Shown: in pieces, positions 1 to 13,686 of the stretch
Layout: every line of letters starts with the position of its first letter
Position numbering within the stretch: the first letter of the stretch is position 1
Assembly (NCBI RefSeq): GCF_000143415.4
Contig: NW_003314291.1
Span: forward strand, 602,006-666,005
DNA length: 64,000 nucleotides
Source: Selaginella moellendorffii
Taxonomy: Eukaryota; Streptophyta; Lycopodiopsida; Selaginellales; Selaginellaceae
Direction: 5' to 3'
Position numbers and translations under genes: made by a program
Notes under the pieces: generated by a model
Seen by the model: only the letters and a program-made list of their open reading frames with translations
Database searches by the model: none
Told to the model about the DNA's origin: nothing

Positions 1-691
1 TCAAACACAAGAGCAACTTCACGATAACTTTGCTTAGCCTTAGATTGTGTGATCCTATAAAAAATCCCTTAACCTCCATCCATATACACTAGAACAAATA
101 TATGTATAATCATTATTTTAGGAATGTCAAACCTCATTGACTCCAAGGATTATTCTTTCACAAGCTTGCCACATGAGTTATTTCTTGCTATTTTGATTCT
201 TGATGCAAGCTTCAATAGTTTTGATTCTCGACCAAGTTTCAATGGCTTCCAAAAGGGAAATTGATTTATATTATGCTATAGATCCTCTAGTTGTATAATA
301 AATCTCATGTGCAATGCATCAGTTGCCCAATACAATAATTTATGTAGCCTTGATGATTAGATTTTGAGCCAGAAAGATTATCAATGTGCTATTATAATTG
401 ACAAATGATATTTTTTCTAGTAATTATTTAATTATTCATCAAGTCTTAATTTGTATGATAAATTAAGAAATAATTTGCTACACTTTGCATGTAGCAACGC
501 TTGGTTTGCTTAATAGTAATGTTATTCTTACTTCTTAATCCATTTGATCAAACAAAATTTTATAATTATAAACGTGTTTATAATTTATAAACACAAGATT
601 AATCTTTATCAACCATTAGATGGTAGAATAAAAAAGAATATACTAGAAAGTGTTTAAGAAAGTTTATAAATTATAAATATTGAATATTTGA
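1..691. other. AT-rich intergenic stretch, no gene seen
   Basis: The stretch is strongly AT-rich with many A/T runs and stop codons in all frames. It lies downstream of the minus-strand gene that ends near 692 and may hold its 3' untranslated region. I see no RNA gene, repeat boundary or conserved motif. Confidence 0.5.
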
Positions 692-2365
692 TCATTTATC
701 TAACAAGTAAACGCCCTTTTTTTCCTCAATATACACATCCCAGTTATTGCAATACAGCATAAAGTTACCTGTATTAACAAGTATAGTCGAAGAAAATTAA
801 TAATAACAATAATAATAACTCACAGTCTATATGCCAGTATTTCTGCTGAATAGCCAAACACTCCTTGTATTTGTCTTCATAAATCAGCTGCAAATAAGAA
901 AATCCGAATAAAAGTTCGAAAATATAAATATACTTACATCAACCAAGTAGAGAACCATGTCGCTCACATGAACCATCCGAGTTTTGCCAATGTTTTCCAG
1001 GCGCGGGTTGGGAACAACATACTGCCCATTCCAAGCTCGCCCTCGTATTGCCTGGAGCTCCTCGAGTGAGAGCTCCACCATTCTAGATTCCTCCCAGCGA
1101 GCATTCTCGCACAGGCTCACAAACACACCACAAAACGCCTCTCCAAAGACTTGTGCTGCCGCTCGATACATGAGCTCTTCAGCTTGATCGTTGACGTCTG
1201 CATGAAGCTTGACATGCTCCACGAATGAACTCACGGTGGAGCCGCACAGGTTTTGGAGCTCTGCATGGTCAATCTTGCCTTTCGTGGTTCTTACCCAGGT
1301 GTAGAGCAAGCGTCCCATTGTCTTGCTCACGTCAATAATACACTGATAAGACCATGATTGCCGAGCATCTTGGCTCCGGTGGTGGGCTTGTGAGTGGTTG
1401 TCGAGCCAGTCGTTGATCGCATCGCTATCGCCCAAGTCTGTGTACTTTACCGCCATCACTTCCTACACAGAGAAAAGTATAGGAACTTCGATCAAGATTA
1501 ACTAGCACATACATACCTTCAACATCTGATGAACAGCAGCTGTGAGATCAATGGACTTGCAATCTATCCTCGTAACAGTGTCAAACCACTTGATGAGTTC
1601 CTCGGTCAGCTCCTCCAGTGGTGGATCCAAAGAGGTGGAGTTCTCTGCAAAGATGAGCAATGCGCTGTGTAGTTTCTCGCGGGTGGAAGGATCTGCGTCT
1701 TGTGCTTGCTTCTCAAGGGTGACCAGCCACTCGATCGATTGCGCGTAAGTCTTGTGCTGGAGCTGAACCAGCAGCCAGAGATGAACAAGATCACACACTG
1801 CCTCAGTCATGTCAAAGAGCCGAGCCGCGTCTTGGATGATTGTCTGCGGCATGGAAGTGGAGGGGAGTTTCGAGACAGCCTCCACCATGGCTGGATGAAA
1901 AAACATCACCAAGTTAGAAACAACTATCTGCATTAGAGTCAATACATACCTGTGAGTGCTTCTTCAGTCTCATTTGTGTTGATGACGCATTCCTGCAGAA
2001 GCGATACTGTTAGTAACGAACAAAAAAAACATTGAACATATTAGTACCCCATGGTTACGAAACATTTCTTCAACGACTCGAAAGGCAAAGGAAAAGGGTG
2101 GCAGGTTCTGCCCATAGCAATCAGCTGCAAATATTGCGAGCAGCACAACATCAGGTGTGGGCGTTTCAAGGACGTGACGAACAGCCTGATGCCAAATCTT
2201 CCACCTCAGATCGCAAACTTCGACCTTTCGCTGGGATGTTATGCGATAGAAGGCGAGCGAGTCGGTGTTGAGGTGAAAGTAGGAGAAGAGAGGCCTCACA
2301 ATGCTCTCCACCTGTTTGCCAGCGTCCGTTTGCCTCCAATTGGAAAAAGGGTTCTCCATTGTCAT
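692..2365 (-). CDS. Unassigned six-exon protein, possibly a divergent EXO70-like protein
   Basis: I model six exons on the minus strand: 2365-2048, 1992-1950, 1890-1517, 1462-938, 887-824 and 768-692. Every junction has GT-AG ends and the phases agree, giving 1,401 nt, or 466 residues plus a stop. The start is the first ATG of a methionine pair (MTMENPF) after an AT-rich leader. The protein looks mostly helical, without signal peptide or membrane segment. Its last part (a VHVSDMVLYLVD stretch, then a run ending CNNWDVYI) recalls the C-terminus of EXO70 exocyst subunits, where a conserved helix is followed by an MNN-YI motif. That resemblance is weak and is my inference. The gene runs tail-to-head with the GH51 gene, only about 150 bp away. 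The final two exons are the least certain part. Confidence 0.55.
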
Positions 2366-2514
2366 CTCAGTTTCCCTAGGGGAAAACTTATATAAAACCG
2401 AGGAAAGGGAAAAAGGAATATTTGAAGGAAAAAGAATATATGTTAAACACTGAAATCTCAAAGATAATGTTTTAGCATGAATTTGATTAATACAGGCGTA
2501 TATCACATTTGGAT

Positions 2515-5500
2515 TTACATATCAGAGTGAAGCTCGCTATCTCTCGAGTTGCTGCCCAGCGAAGGAACGGTGATGGCCATGAAGGAATAAGCAGGCAACG
2601 TTATTCCCATTTGATTTTTCCCAGACATTGTCACAGTCTTGGTAACCACCTGGAAAAATCAAGGAAAAATCAAGACACAGGAAAGTTTACTAAGAACTTT
2701 CTTTCTTTTTTTCTGTATAGCTGACCTTCGTGGGATTGCTGAAAGAATTTTCATCCATGACGTTGTTTGACGTGAGAATCACAGCAGTGGAGTTTGCGGA
2801 ATTCCAGAATGATCCATCAATGTTGAGCTTAAGCCCCACTGCTTTGTTTCCAAAGTTCACGGCCTTAACAGAAAAGAATCCATCCATTATACAAAAGAAA
2901 ACAAGAAACTTTTCTTTTGCTCACCTTTACGATGATGGATGGATCGTTTGTGTCTGAAGAACGAATTGCCGAAGTTACCACGCTATTAACATTGGTACTG
3001 CCCGTAATGTTGGAGGGTAAGAGTGTAGCTCCACTTGAGAGCTTGAAGAACTTTTGGACCCAGTAGCTTGGCGTTCCATACGATTGCCACGAGTCGTAGA
3101 CTATAGAATCTGGATTCCATCTATAATCAAGTGCCAAAGCCAGTGCATAGTCCTTGATTAAAATCATTGGAGTTCTTGAAAAATTTCTATCATACCTGCG
3201 ATCGTTGTTATTTACAAAGAGGGGAGCGTAGCTTGTCATATGCACAACATCACTATGGTACAAAAAGTTACGCTCGAAATTTATTTCTAATGGAAGTTAC
3301 CTGTTTCGCTCAATGCCAATCAAGAATGCTGCTTCTGCGAGTGCAGCCAAGAGACTCCCGCGGCCAGCATCGTTGCCAGTGACCGCGTACTCACTCACAA
3401 ACGCCTAAAAAATCGAAGAAAACAGTAAGAAATGGGAAGAACGTCACTAAAGCTATACCTTTGGTCCATCGTTTCTAGATATCTTATCGAACTGGTGATT
3501 CATATTGAAGAGATTGCTAGCGGACGTATAAATCTGAGAAAAGCACGCATTAAAACATGTATGTGTACTAAGTCAGCTTTTTTCTGTACGTGGAAATCGT
3601 AGAGGTCGGCTGGATGGTCGAGTTGTCTGTATGATCCATCGCAGTTTGTGACAATGCTAATATCGGGGTAGTATTTCTTGATGGCATAGTAGAATTGGAG
3701 ATAATTGTCTGCTCATTCGATAGACCAATCAAAGAAGAACAAAAATAAAGAACTCGAAAGAGTCATTACCTCTATAGTACTGCTTTCCACAGTCCTCGTT
3801 TCCTATCGCGACATACTTGAGATTAAAAGGCTCTGGATGACCCATCTGAGCACGCAATGCTCCATATTTGCTAGAGCTGGAGCCAAGAGCAAATTCCAGT
3901 CCATCCAGAGCTTCCTGGATGCAAGAACCATCAGAATCTCCTCAAAAGCTTAAAGCTTATAATACATCTCACGACGTAGTACCTGGACGAAAGGTCCAAT
4001 AAGTGAAGTAGCAACTTCATCCGTGTGACTAACGCCTGATAGAGAATCAAAGTTATGCTTGGAAGTTTGTCAAGAGTTCTTTGTTTGCGTACCATTGTTG
4101 AACACCCATATTGGCAATGCGTCCAAGTCTTCTGCAAGCTAGAATGATAGAAACTTGTCCTGTTAGAGTCCGCTGGAAGCAAGACAAACTTCCACGCTAG
4201 AAAACTTACTTGGAGGAACTCAAAGTAGCCGATTCCATCGTCGGACCAGTACCCCCACACGTCGCCGAGATGGCCGGGCCTTTCTTCCCATGGACCAACC
4301 GAGGCTCGCCATCTCCAAGCATTTTGGAGTCTCTCACCTTCAACATAGCATCCTCCTGCCAAAGTTGATATCACAGACACACACAAAAATCTCGAGAATT
4401 TCAGCTGGCCAAAATATTTGAGCTGCAAACCTGGGAATCGAATGAAGCGAGGCTTGAGTTCTTCGAGCATGAGAGCCAAATCTTTTCTAAATCCGTGTCC
4501 CTGGAGCCAGAAGGAAAGAAAAGCACGAGGAATAAGAGCTTCGTTTTGATTTTGGTTTTTATAAGACTAACTTACCTTGTAAGTTTCCACAGGCATCGCG
4601 GAGACTTGATCAATCCAAAAGACTGTTTTTTCTTTGCTTGTGACTGTCAGCTGGGCATAATGATCTGTGGCTTGTGCTTTCAAGACGATCTCCTGCTTTG
4701 TCCACCCCTTCGTGCCATCGCTGAAAACTCTACAAAGTTAGACAAAGAAAAACAAATAGTTCCATCAAACCAAAAGAAAACTCACACGTTGATCGTGTCA
4801 CTTTGAGCCAGTGTCACAGAACTGTCGGAAGATACAAAGGAGACAACGACACTGCTGGATGTGGCTGCTTTCAACCAGAAAATAATTTTGTACTCGTCTC
4901 CAGCACGAACGTCCTATAGGATGATCCAATACAAACTCATAAAAAAACCAAAGAATTCGGAGAACTGAGAAGATGAAAGCGAGCTCACCATTCCCCAGTA
5001 GCCAGGATTGGCTACACCAACAGGAGCCTGGCAGCTATCGCACAAAACCTCCACTCGCAAGGCGATGGGATTTCTCGCGAACGGAGAAGCACGCTCGGTG
5101 GCGAGCAAAACATCCGAGGAGCTTCCAACCGGGGTCCATGGCGCAATGTTGGAGGGTGTGTTTTGTCCACCAGCTTCGAAGCCTTGATCCCCAAAATCTC
5201 ACAAAGTCACCAGTGGTCGAAAAAATAGAAAAAAAAGAAAAAAGAAGAGAGAGGTGTATTCTAACCTCGATTGCTCACGAGCTCAGACCAAAGTCCACCG
5301 TTTCCAGCGTGATTGATCTCCTGGGCGAAGATGAAAACGTATCGATAGCTATTAGCGATGGCCCCAAAACGAAGAAACGAATAGACTTTACCTCGAAAAA
5401 AATGCCAAAGAGAGTGCTTGGTATGGGCGTGCCATCGCCTTCATCCGAGAGGACATGCATGGTGATGGATCTGCCATGGGCGCAATAGATGGACAGAAAA

Positions 5501-5532
5501 ATCACAAGCGGCAGCAAGAGGAGGAGCTCCAT
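2515..5532 (-). CDS. Alpha-L-arabinofuranosidase, glycoside hydrolase family 51
   Basis: GH51 enzymes remove terminal alpha-L-arabinofuranosyl residues from arabinoxylan, arabinan and arabinogalactan in the plant cell wall. The first exon starts at 5532 and encodes a signal peptide ([20 protein letters not shown]), as expected for an apoplastic enzyme. About 16 short exons follow, each with GT-AG junctions. In order the protein has the N-terminal beta domain ([17 protein letters not shown]), a carbohydrate-binding-like segment ([14 protein letters not shown]), the barrel start ([16 protein letters not shown]), the acid/base motif ([13 protein letters not shown], where Glu is the predicted proton donor) and the nucleophile motif ([16 protein letters not shown]). 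A C-terminal beta domain follows and ends at the TAA at 2515-2517. The order and residues match plant ASD/ARAF enzymes of about 650-680 residues. No break is visible, so the gene looks intact. Confidence 0.93.
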
Positions 5533-6139
5533 GGATTTTTCTTCCTATCTTGTGCCTATCTATCTTACCCAAACGCTACTGTGCTTATATAACATGGACA
5601 TTGTCGTAGCTTGGACGACGCCCTTCTCTTCGGGGCTCCTCAAATCACAATCGGGCAATTGAGTAAAAGTCATCCAGAATGACTCCTTTTCTTGTCAGCT
5701 AGTCCTTCCAATCGAATGGGATAGACATTGAAATAAAAAGTTTAAGAATTTAAGGGCTTTATAAGAAAATAATGGAGGTTTTAGTTTCAGTTTATTATTA
5801 TATATAACAAAAATTTAATAAGTATCTATATTATAAGTAATACAGTTTAGAAGTTAACTAAGTAACCAAATTTGTGGAATATTTAAATTCAAAGAACCTT
5901 AACTCTAAAGTTTTAATGAATTAAAAAAAGTGCATTCTTATTCATGTGCCTTTCTCACTATCTTTATTTGCTTATAATCGTTTTGTTTATAGTCCACCAT
6001 ATTTAATAACATGCAGATTAATAAATATTACGTGCAATATAATTGATAAACAATCACTTTCAAAATAACTTTCAACTCAAGTTTAAGAATACACTTTAGT
6101 AGTAAAACATATTTAAAACAGAAAAAGTATATTATAACT
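5533..6139. other. Intergenic, AT-rich; upstream region of the GH51 gene
   Basis: This is non-coding sequence between two minus-strand genes. The part next to 5532 should contain the GH51 promoter; a TATA-like run (CTTATATAAC) lies about 50 bp upstream of the start codon. The rest is AT-rich and probably includes the 3' untranslated region of the TPR gene. I see no other feature. Confidence 0.45.
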
Positions 6140-8040
6140 CTAAGGTTTAGGGTTTACTTGTCTACTTCTCTCCTTGGTCAATTCATTCAACCTCTTCCTC
6201 TCACTTTCAATCTCTTCACACCCAACTCCAAGCTTCTCCTCTTTGATCTTGATGATACTCTGTAGCAAGATGATTGCTTCATCCAATCTGCAACACACCA
6301 ATTCACCAAGATCAGGGAGAGCTCTTGCAAACCAAACCAAAAGAAACGAAATCCCACCTCCCAAGAGCATCGTAGGTGGCCGCCAAGTTCATGCTCACAT
6401 CGATGGTGTCCGGGTGATCGATCCCACACGCCTGCTCCAGCAAGCTCCTCGCCTCCTGGAAGCACTCCCCGGCATCCACAATCTCGTACAGCTCCACGCA
6501 CGCCAGCCCCATTTGATTGAGCAGCAATCCCAAGAACACCATCTTCTTCTCGGGCAAACAAGCCTGATCCGGCGACGCCGCCTTGATCTTCATCACCGCG
6601 CTCTTGAAAGTCACAAGCGCCTCGCCGAATTTTCCAAGAACGTAGTAGAGAATCCCCATCTGCGCCTCGATCGCGGCCACGGCGCTCTGCTGCCCGAGAT
6701 TATACTGCGCCGCCGGCTCGATCGCGTCGAGCACGCTGCCCAGCAGCTGGATCGCGCGCTCCGGCTCGTCCAGCGCGCCATACAGCGCCGCGATCTCTGT
6801 CAATCCGCTGATAATCTCGTCCAGCGCCTGCTGCTGCCGCGGGATTCTACTCCCCTGGATCAAACCCTCGTTCTTGGTGAAGAGCTTGAGCGCCGTGTCG
6901 CAATACGTGCGGCATTCGCGATTCTTGCCTGTTCTGAGGTAGAGATCGGCGAGACTCACATAGATTGACGCCACCGACGCGTGATCTTCCCCTCTCGCGG
7001 ATTTGAAGACCGTGAGCGCCTTCTGGTAGGCAAACACCGCATCGTCGAAGCGCCCTAGGGCAACGTAGGTGTCGCCAATGCTCGCCTCCACGGCCGCCAC
7101 CTCGAGATCGTGGCCGTTGGATTGGATGAGTGACATGCTGGCAAGGACGAGGTACTCGAGCGCCACGTCATGCTGGCCCTTCCCGCCACAGATGAGCGCC
7201 ATGAGCCGTCGATCCGCGGCCTCCTCGACCGATCCCGGCCGTCCGATGTGGGCGTGGATCTGGAGCAGCTCCAGGCACATTGCCTCGGCCTCGTCGAATT
7301 CCAAGTTCTAGAGGAAGAAGAACGAACGAACGATTAGGGCTAGAGGAGGGCGACGATCGGGGAGGCGAATTCGCGGAGAATTCGCGAGAATTGGAGCTTA
7401 CTTGCAAGTGGGCCTCGGCGAGATAGCGGCAAGTCTGCGCGACGCCGGGATCTCGATCGCCCACGGCCTTCTTCTGGAGATCCAGTGCGGTGTGATACGC
7501 CTGGAGTGATTCGGGGTGCCGGCCCATCAATCCATAGGTGTCGCCCAGGTGCATGTAGCCGCTGAAGATCGCGAGCGCGTGCTCGGTGCCCCGGCCAGCG
7601 TCAGGAGCCCTAATCGAGCGCTCCAGCGCGGCGATGGCGTCGCCGAATTGGCGGAGCCGGCAGTGGACAGCGGCCAGCGCGTGGAGGCTCATGGCCAGCT
7701 CGATCGAATTGCCGCCCGATTGCTCGTCCTCCTCGAAGAATTTCACCGCCTGGAGCGCGTAGTCCAGCGCCCTCTGCGGAGCGGTGGCGCCGCTGATGGA
7801 TTTGGAGAGGCTCTTGAGCGCCGCCGCGGAAATTGGGGCGAAGGATCGCGCGGGGGATTGGCCCTTGGGGTTGGAGCTCCTCCGGATCGTCTCCTTGCTC
7901 CCGCGCGGCGGCTTGTTGGGGCTGCCAGGCACGATCCGCGGCAATTCCGGTGGATTGCTCCTCCTGCCGCTGGTGATCCTGGCATTGGCGCCGCGATTCG
8001 TGTTCTCCTTGTCCTTGAAATCTGCGCTCTTACTCTCCAT
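6140..8040 (-). CDS. Kinesin-light-chain-related TPR protein (KLCR/CMU family)
   Basis: Three exons (8040-7402, 7307-6358, 6287-6140) join in phase to give 1,737 nt, or 578 residues plus a stop. I chose the ATG at 8040 (MESKSADF); the open frame upstream of it has no earlier ATG. The N-terminus is basic and Ser/Pro-rich, and the remainder is a run of tetratricopeptide repeats, for example the helix pairs ASIGDTYVALGRFDDAVFAYQ and MNLAATYDALGR. The last exon (LDEAIILLQSIIKIKEEKLG) ends in a charged tail. This layout matches the plant KLCR family, also called CMU, whose Arabidopsis members bind cortical microtubules and stop cellulose-synthase complexes from displacing them. Exon 1 is GC-rich. 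Nothing is broken. I am sure of the TPR class and fairly sure of the subfamily. Confidence 0.85.
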
Positions 8041-8701
8041 TCTCTCGAAATTCACTGCCCAGCACTGCTAGATCTCCCGTGGATTGGTACACCCATTGGA
8101 AGAGCACAGATCAGCTCTAGAAAAGGATTTTTTTCTCTTCCCTCTCCCTTGCAAGTCAATCCACCAATTACTTTGAAGAAAGTTTCCAATTATTTTCACA
8201 TCAATCAACACCAATGTGGTTGGGATCTCTTCTTTCCATCTCACGATGCAACTTTTGCAACTTTTGATTATCGCTTGAATCTTCCATGAATTACTATCAA
8301 AATCGCATTTTTAAAGGCTAGAAGTGGAACCCAGCCAAAGATCACACTCTTACTCTTTTCCTTTCGTTCTAGCGACAAGGATATATTTTTCTTTTGGCCA
8401 TGTTGGTACAATGTCACACTCTGGCCAATAGAGAAAGGCATGAAGCAAGAAAATTCAATGTTCCATTTGCTACAAGACATTGTTTGCCAGCCAACTTCTT
8501 TCACAAACATTAAAGCACTTCCATTCCCAGCTTATTTAGTTCTTAAAAACCACACCACCATCTCCATCCAGCCCAGCATCAAATCAGAGAATGCTTCCTC
8601 TAGTATCAAAGCACCTTAGTTTAGTTTCCTCTTCTCGCAGGAGAGGACTTATGCTTACGCCGGGCCTGGCAGAGATCAAACTTAAAACCACTCTCCAAAT
8701 C
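8041..8701. other. Intergenic region between the TPR and kinase genes
   Basis: Both flanking genes are on the minus strand, so this holds the TPR gene's promoter and 5' leader (right of 8040) and the kinase gene's 3' untranslated region (left of 8702). Apparent open frames here have no domain or splice support. Confidence 0.45.
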
Positions 8702-10724
<2,023 letters not shown>

Positions 10725-11553
10725 GATTGAGGTCTTGTGCATTCAACTGTTACGATTAGGCCTTTCCTGAGCTGCTGAAACCCCCCTCTACATAAATACG
10801 GTAGCTGAAAATATCTGAAGTACGTTCTAACGATGTCTTCCATCTGCGAGCCGGGTACCGAGATCCTCCATCCCGGAGGACTAAACCGCAAAAACTAGAG
10901 CCTAGGACGCATCGAGCAGCTTCGTCCATTTCAGAACCGGCAGAACCATGACGATTTGTCATCGCAGCAGGACAACTGCTGCCAAAAGCACGACTCATCC
11001 ATGACGCTGCATCAACAGCCCTCCTAGTCCCGTCCAAACTATGCCCCCTTTCGCCAGCCTAACAATTGGAGGCGGTGCAAACCGCCCAACACCATAGATG
11101 ATTGGCATTCCTTCTATGCTCATGGGCTCAGGCACCACAATTCTGCAAGTAAAATTCACCGTCAGCCAGCTGATTCGAGCAAGCTTGCCGCGAGAAAATC
11201 GGCGCCAAGAGCGAGGAGGAGTTCTAGAGGGCGAGAATTTTGGGCGCTACTGCTGCTCTACTTACCCCAGGAATTGTGAAACGAGCCGATACAGCCCGGC
11301 GCCTGGAGGCGCCTGGAGAGATTGATGCCTGCCGCCGCCTTGCTGCACTGTTGCCCCACCCCCCGACGCCGCCAAACCCTAGCCCTTGCTCCTGGCCAGC
11401 CCTAATAAGGACAGTGAATTTTTTTCTTGGTGGTGCCGCCGTTGGATTGGGCCGTCAAAAGCAACGATGTGGAAATCGAAAACTATTTTGCGCGTAAAAC
11501 TATTCCCTTTTAAATATCAAAGAATGTTTTTGCGGGCTTCTATACACATACGA
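10725..11553 (-). other. Upstream region of the kinase gene, with a possible spliced leader
   Basis: This GC-richer block separates the kinase start from the tRNA. On the minus strand there is a candidate intron: a GTAAGTAG donor near 11,265 and a ...TTACTTGCAG acceptor near 11,145. The following exon contains a short open frame (MSIEGMPIIYGVGRFAPPP) near 11,120-10,995. It could be a 5' leader with upstream reading frames for the kinase transcript, or a separate small gene. I cannot assign a function. Confidence 0.3.
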
Positions 11554-11624
11554 GCACTGCTGGTCTAGTGGTAGAATAGTTCCCTGCCACGGAACAGACC
11601 CGGGTTCGATTCCCGGGCAGTGCA
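11554..11624 (+). tRNA. tRNA-Gly (anticodon GCC)
   Basis: The 71-nt gene folds as a full cloverleaf. The acceptor stem is GCACTGC (11554-11560) paired with GCAGTGC (11617-11623), with discriminator A at 11624. The A box lies in TGGTCTAGTGG, the anticodon GCC at 11586-11588 within CTGCCAC, and the T arm has the B box GGTTCGATTCC. It has no intron, the 3' CCA is not encoded, and a run of five T follows directly as a Pol III terminator. Confidence 0.97.
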
Positions 11625-11629
11625 TTTTT
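11625..11629 (+). terminator. RNA polymerase III terminator of tRNA-Gly
   Basis: A TTTTT run begins one base after the discriminator base of the tRNA, which is the normal plant Pol III stop signal. Confidence 0.85.
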
Positions 11630-12120
11630 CCACCACATGAATAATCTTTTTGTTGGCTTCAATACATTATTTTGTTCTTGGAAGGTTTATCTCTTTGATT
11701 GCTAATGGTTTCATTCCAAGACTGTAAAAATCGATCAATCGGAGAAATGGATCCCAGAAACACGACAATTAATTAGATGGTTCTTTAAACTAAAGTCGTG
11801 AGTGAGTGGGAAGCAAAAGAGTGGAAAATAAAAGGAGCTAGAAGAGGAAGCCCTAGTTTTGTGGGTCATGGCGGAGGCAACGGGGCCGATCGCGCTGGCA
11901 CGTTACGCATCATCGATCTCGTAGTCGAGCGAGGTGCTGTGAGCGAGCGATCGATCGTCTCTTCCATGATCTAGCGCCAGCCAGTCCCTGCGCATTGGGA
12001 ATTCCATCAGACGGATCGATCGATCGATCGGTCTACTTCCAAGGGATTTCAGGGTTCTAGCTGCGATCGGAGCTGCGGGTGATATTTCGGAAGGAATTCT
12101 TCGCGCGGTGGATTAGCAGC
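11630..12120 (+). promoter_or_regulatory. Upstream region and leader of the syntaxin gene
   Basis: This is non-coding sequence before the SNARE start codon. It becomes GC-rich from about 11,860 and has a short ATCG tandem run near 12,013-12,030, as is common in 5' leaders. I see no clear TATA box. Confidence 0.4.
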
Positions 12121-13686
12121 ATGAACGATCTTCTAGCGGTAGAAACCCCCATCGGCTGGAAAGCTCTCTTGGTTTTGAAAGTTTGTCTTGGTCTTCTTTC
12201 TTCCAGGGTTCTTCGCCGCAAGCTAGGATCAGCGGCGACTCAAATGGAGACCTGGAAGCCGGGGTCGCTAACACAGGGATGGAGGATTTCCTTCAGGAGG
12301 TTCGTGTCTATGCCTTCTGGAAAAGAGAATTTTTTATTCATCGGGGATTTTCTCATCAGGTTGGACATATCACTACCTCAATGGGACAGATTAGAAAAAA
12401 CCTTCACAAGCTACAGGTAGTGATCTCTTTTTTTTTTCCTTGTTCTTGAGACGCCTTGTGACCGGAATCATTTCAGGAAGCACACGAGGAATCTAAGACT
12501 GTCACCAAGGCGGCAGCAATGAAAGGTTCGTCAGTGAGGGGTGTTGGAAAAATTCTTTTCTAACATCAATGCCCTTGTCTTTCACCACTACGCAGCTTTA
12601 AAGAAGCGGATGGAAGCGGACGTTGATGAGGTTAGCAAAGCCGCGCGAAAGATCAAAGTGAAGCTGGAGGCGTTGGATAAATCTGTGAGTTTTCTCGTTG
12701 ATTTGGTGGATCAGTCTCGTTGGTTTTATACTTTTCGCAGAATATATCTAATCGTAAGAAACCGGGATGTGGCGAAGGATCGAGTATTGACAGGCAAAGG
12801 ATGTCGATGACTGCGTATGTCGATCTATAGTTTTCGTGCTTGGTTCAATGATTATCAATTCTTAACAGAACTCTCAAGAAGAAGCTAAAGGACCTCATGG
12901 GAGAGTTCCAAGTAAGCCAGCTATCTTCGTAAAGAAAGAAAAGGCTAATAATGTAAAACTGGGTTTTGTCTCAGGACTTACGACAGAAATTCCAGGACGA
13001 GTACAGAGAAGTTGTCGAAAGAAGAATCTTTACTGGTGAGTGAAGAGGACATTGTTTCTTTCGCTTATAGAACTAAAACTTGTTCTTCCAGTCACTGGTA
13101 AAAGGCCAGAAGAGAATATGATAGAGCAGCTGATTGAAACTGGTGACAGTGAATCAATATTCCAAAAAGCTATCCAAGAACAAGGGCGTGGGCAGGTGAT
13201 TTTAGCTCTGGAACAAGCTCGTTCGTAACGCTGGATTGCTTGCTACAGATTTTAGATACCGTAGCCGAAATCCAGGAAAGACACGACGCAGTCAAGGACA
13301 TGGAAAAGAAACTGCTGGAGCTCCATCAGGTTTACAAGAGAAACAAAAAACTTTCGTGCCAAGAATCTCACTGTGCGTTTCCTTTGCTGCAGATATTCTT
13401 GGATATGGCTGTCCTCGTTGAGGCGCAGGGAGAGATGCTGGACAACATAGAAACACAAGTAAGAATCACCCTCAAAACTTTTAAAAACTGATCGATCGAT
13501 CTTGCGCAGGTTTCCAAGGCGGTGGATCACGTCCAGGCGGGCACGAGCGCTCTCAAGAGGACCAAGCAGTTGCAACGCAGCAAGAGGAAATGGATGTGCA
13601 TTGCCATCATCATACTTCTAATAGTGATCGCTGTCATTGTTGTAGGTATCGTAAAGCCCTGGCAAAGCAAGTCTATCGGGAGATAG
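12121..13686 (+). CDS. Qa-SNARE syntaxin, SYP1 class (SYP13-like)
   Basis: Plant SYP1 syntaxins are tail-anchored Qa-SNAREs that drive vesicle fusion at the plasma membrane or cell plate. About eleven short exons are joined by GT-AG introns of 50-100 bp. The first three are 12121-12138 (MNDLLA), 12207-12299 and 12360-12416. The Habc bundle follows ([49 protein letters not shown]). After it come [14 protein letters not shown], the SNARE motif ([51 protein letters not shown]) and a C-terminal membrane anchor ([21 protein letters not shown]) ending at TAG 13684-13686. The residues resemble SYP132 more than the cytokinesis syntaxin KNOLLE, so SYP13-like is my preferred call. The gene appears intact and follows a tRNA on the same strand. 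Confidence 0.9.

Noticed and set aside
6174-6968. A 264-codon plus-strand frame
   Set aside because: Shadow of the TPR gene on the opposite strand, caused by its high GC content.
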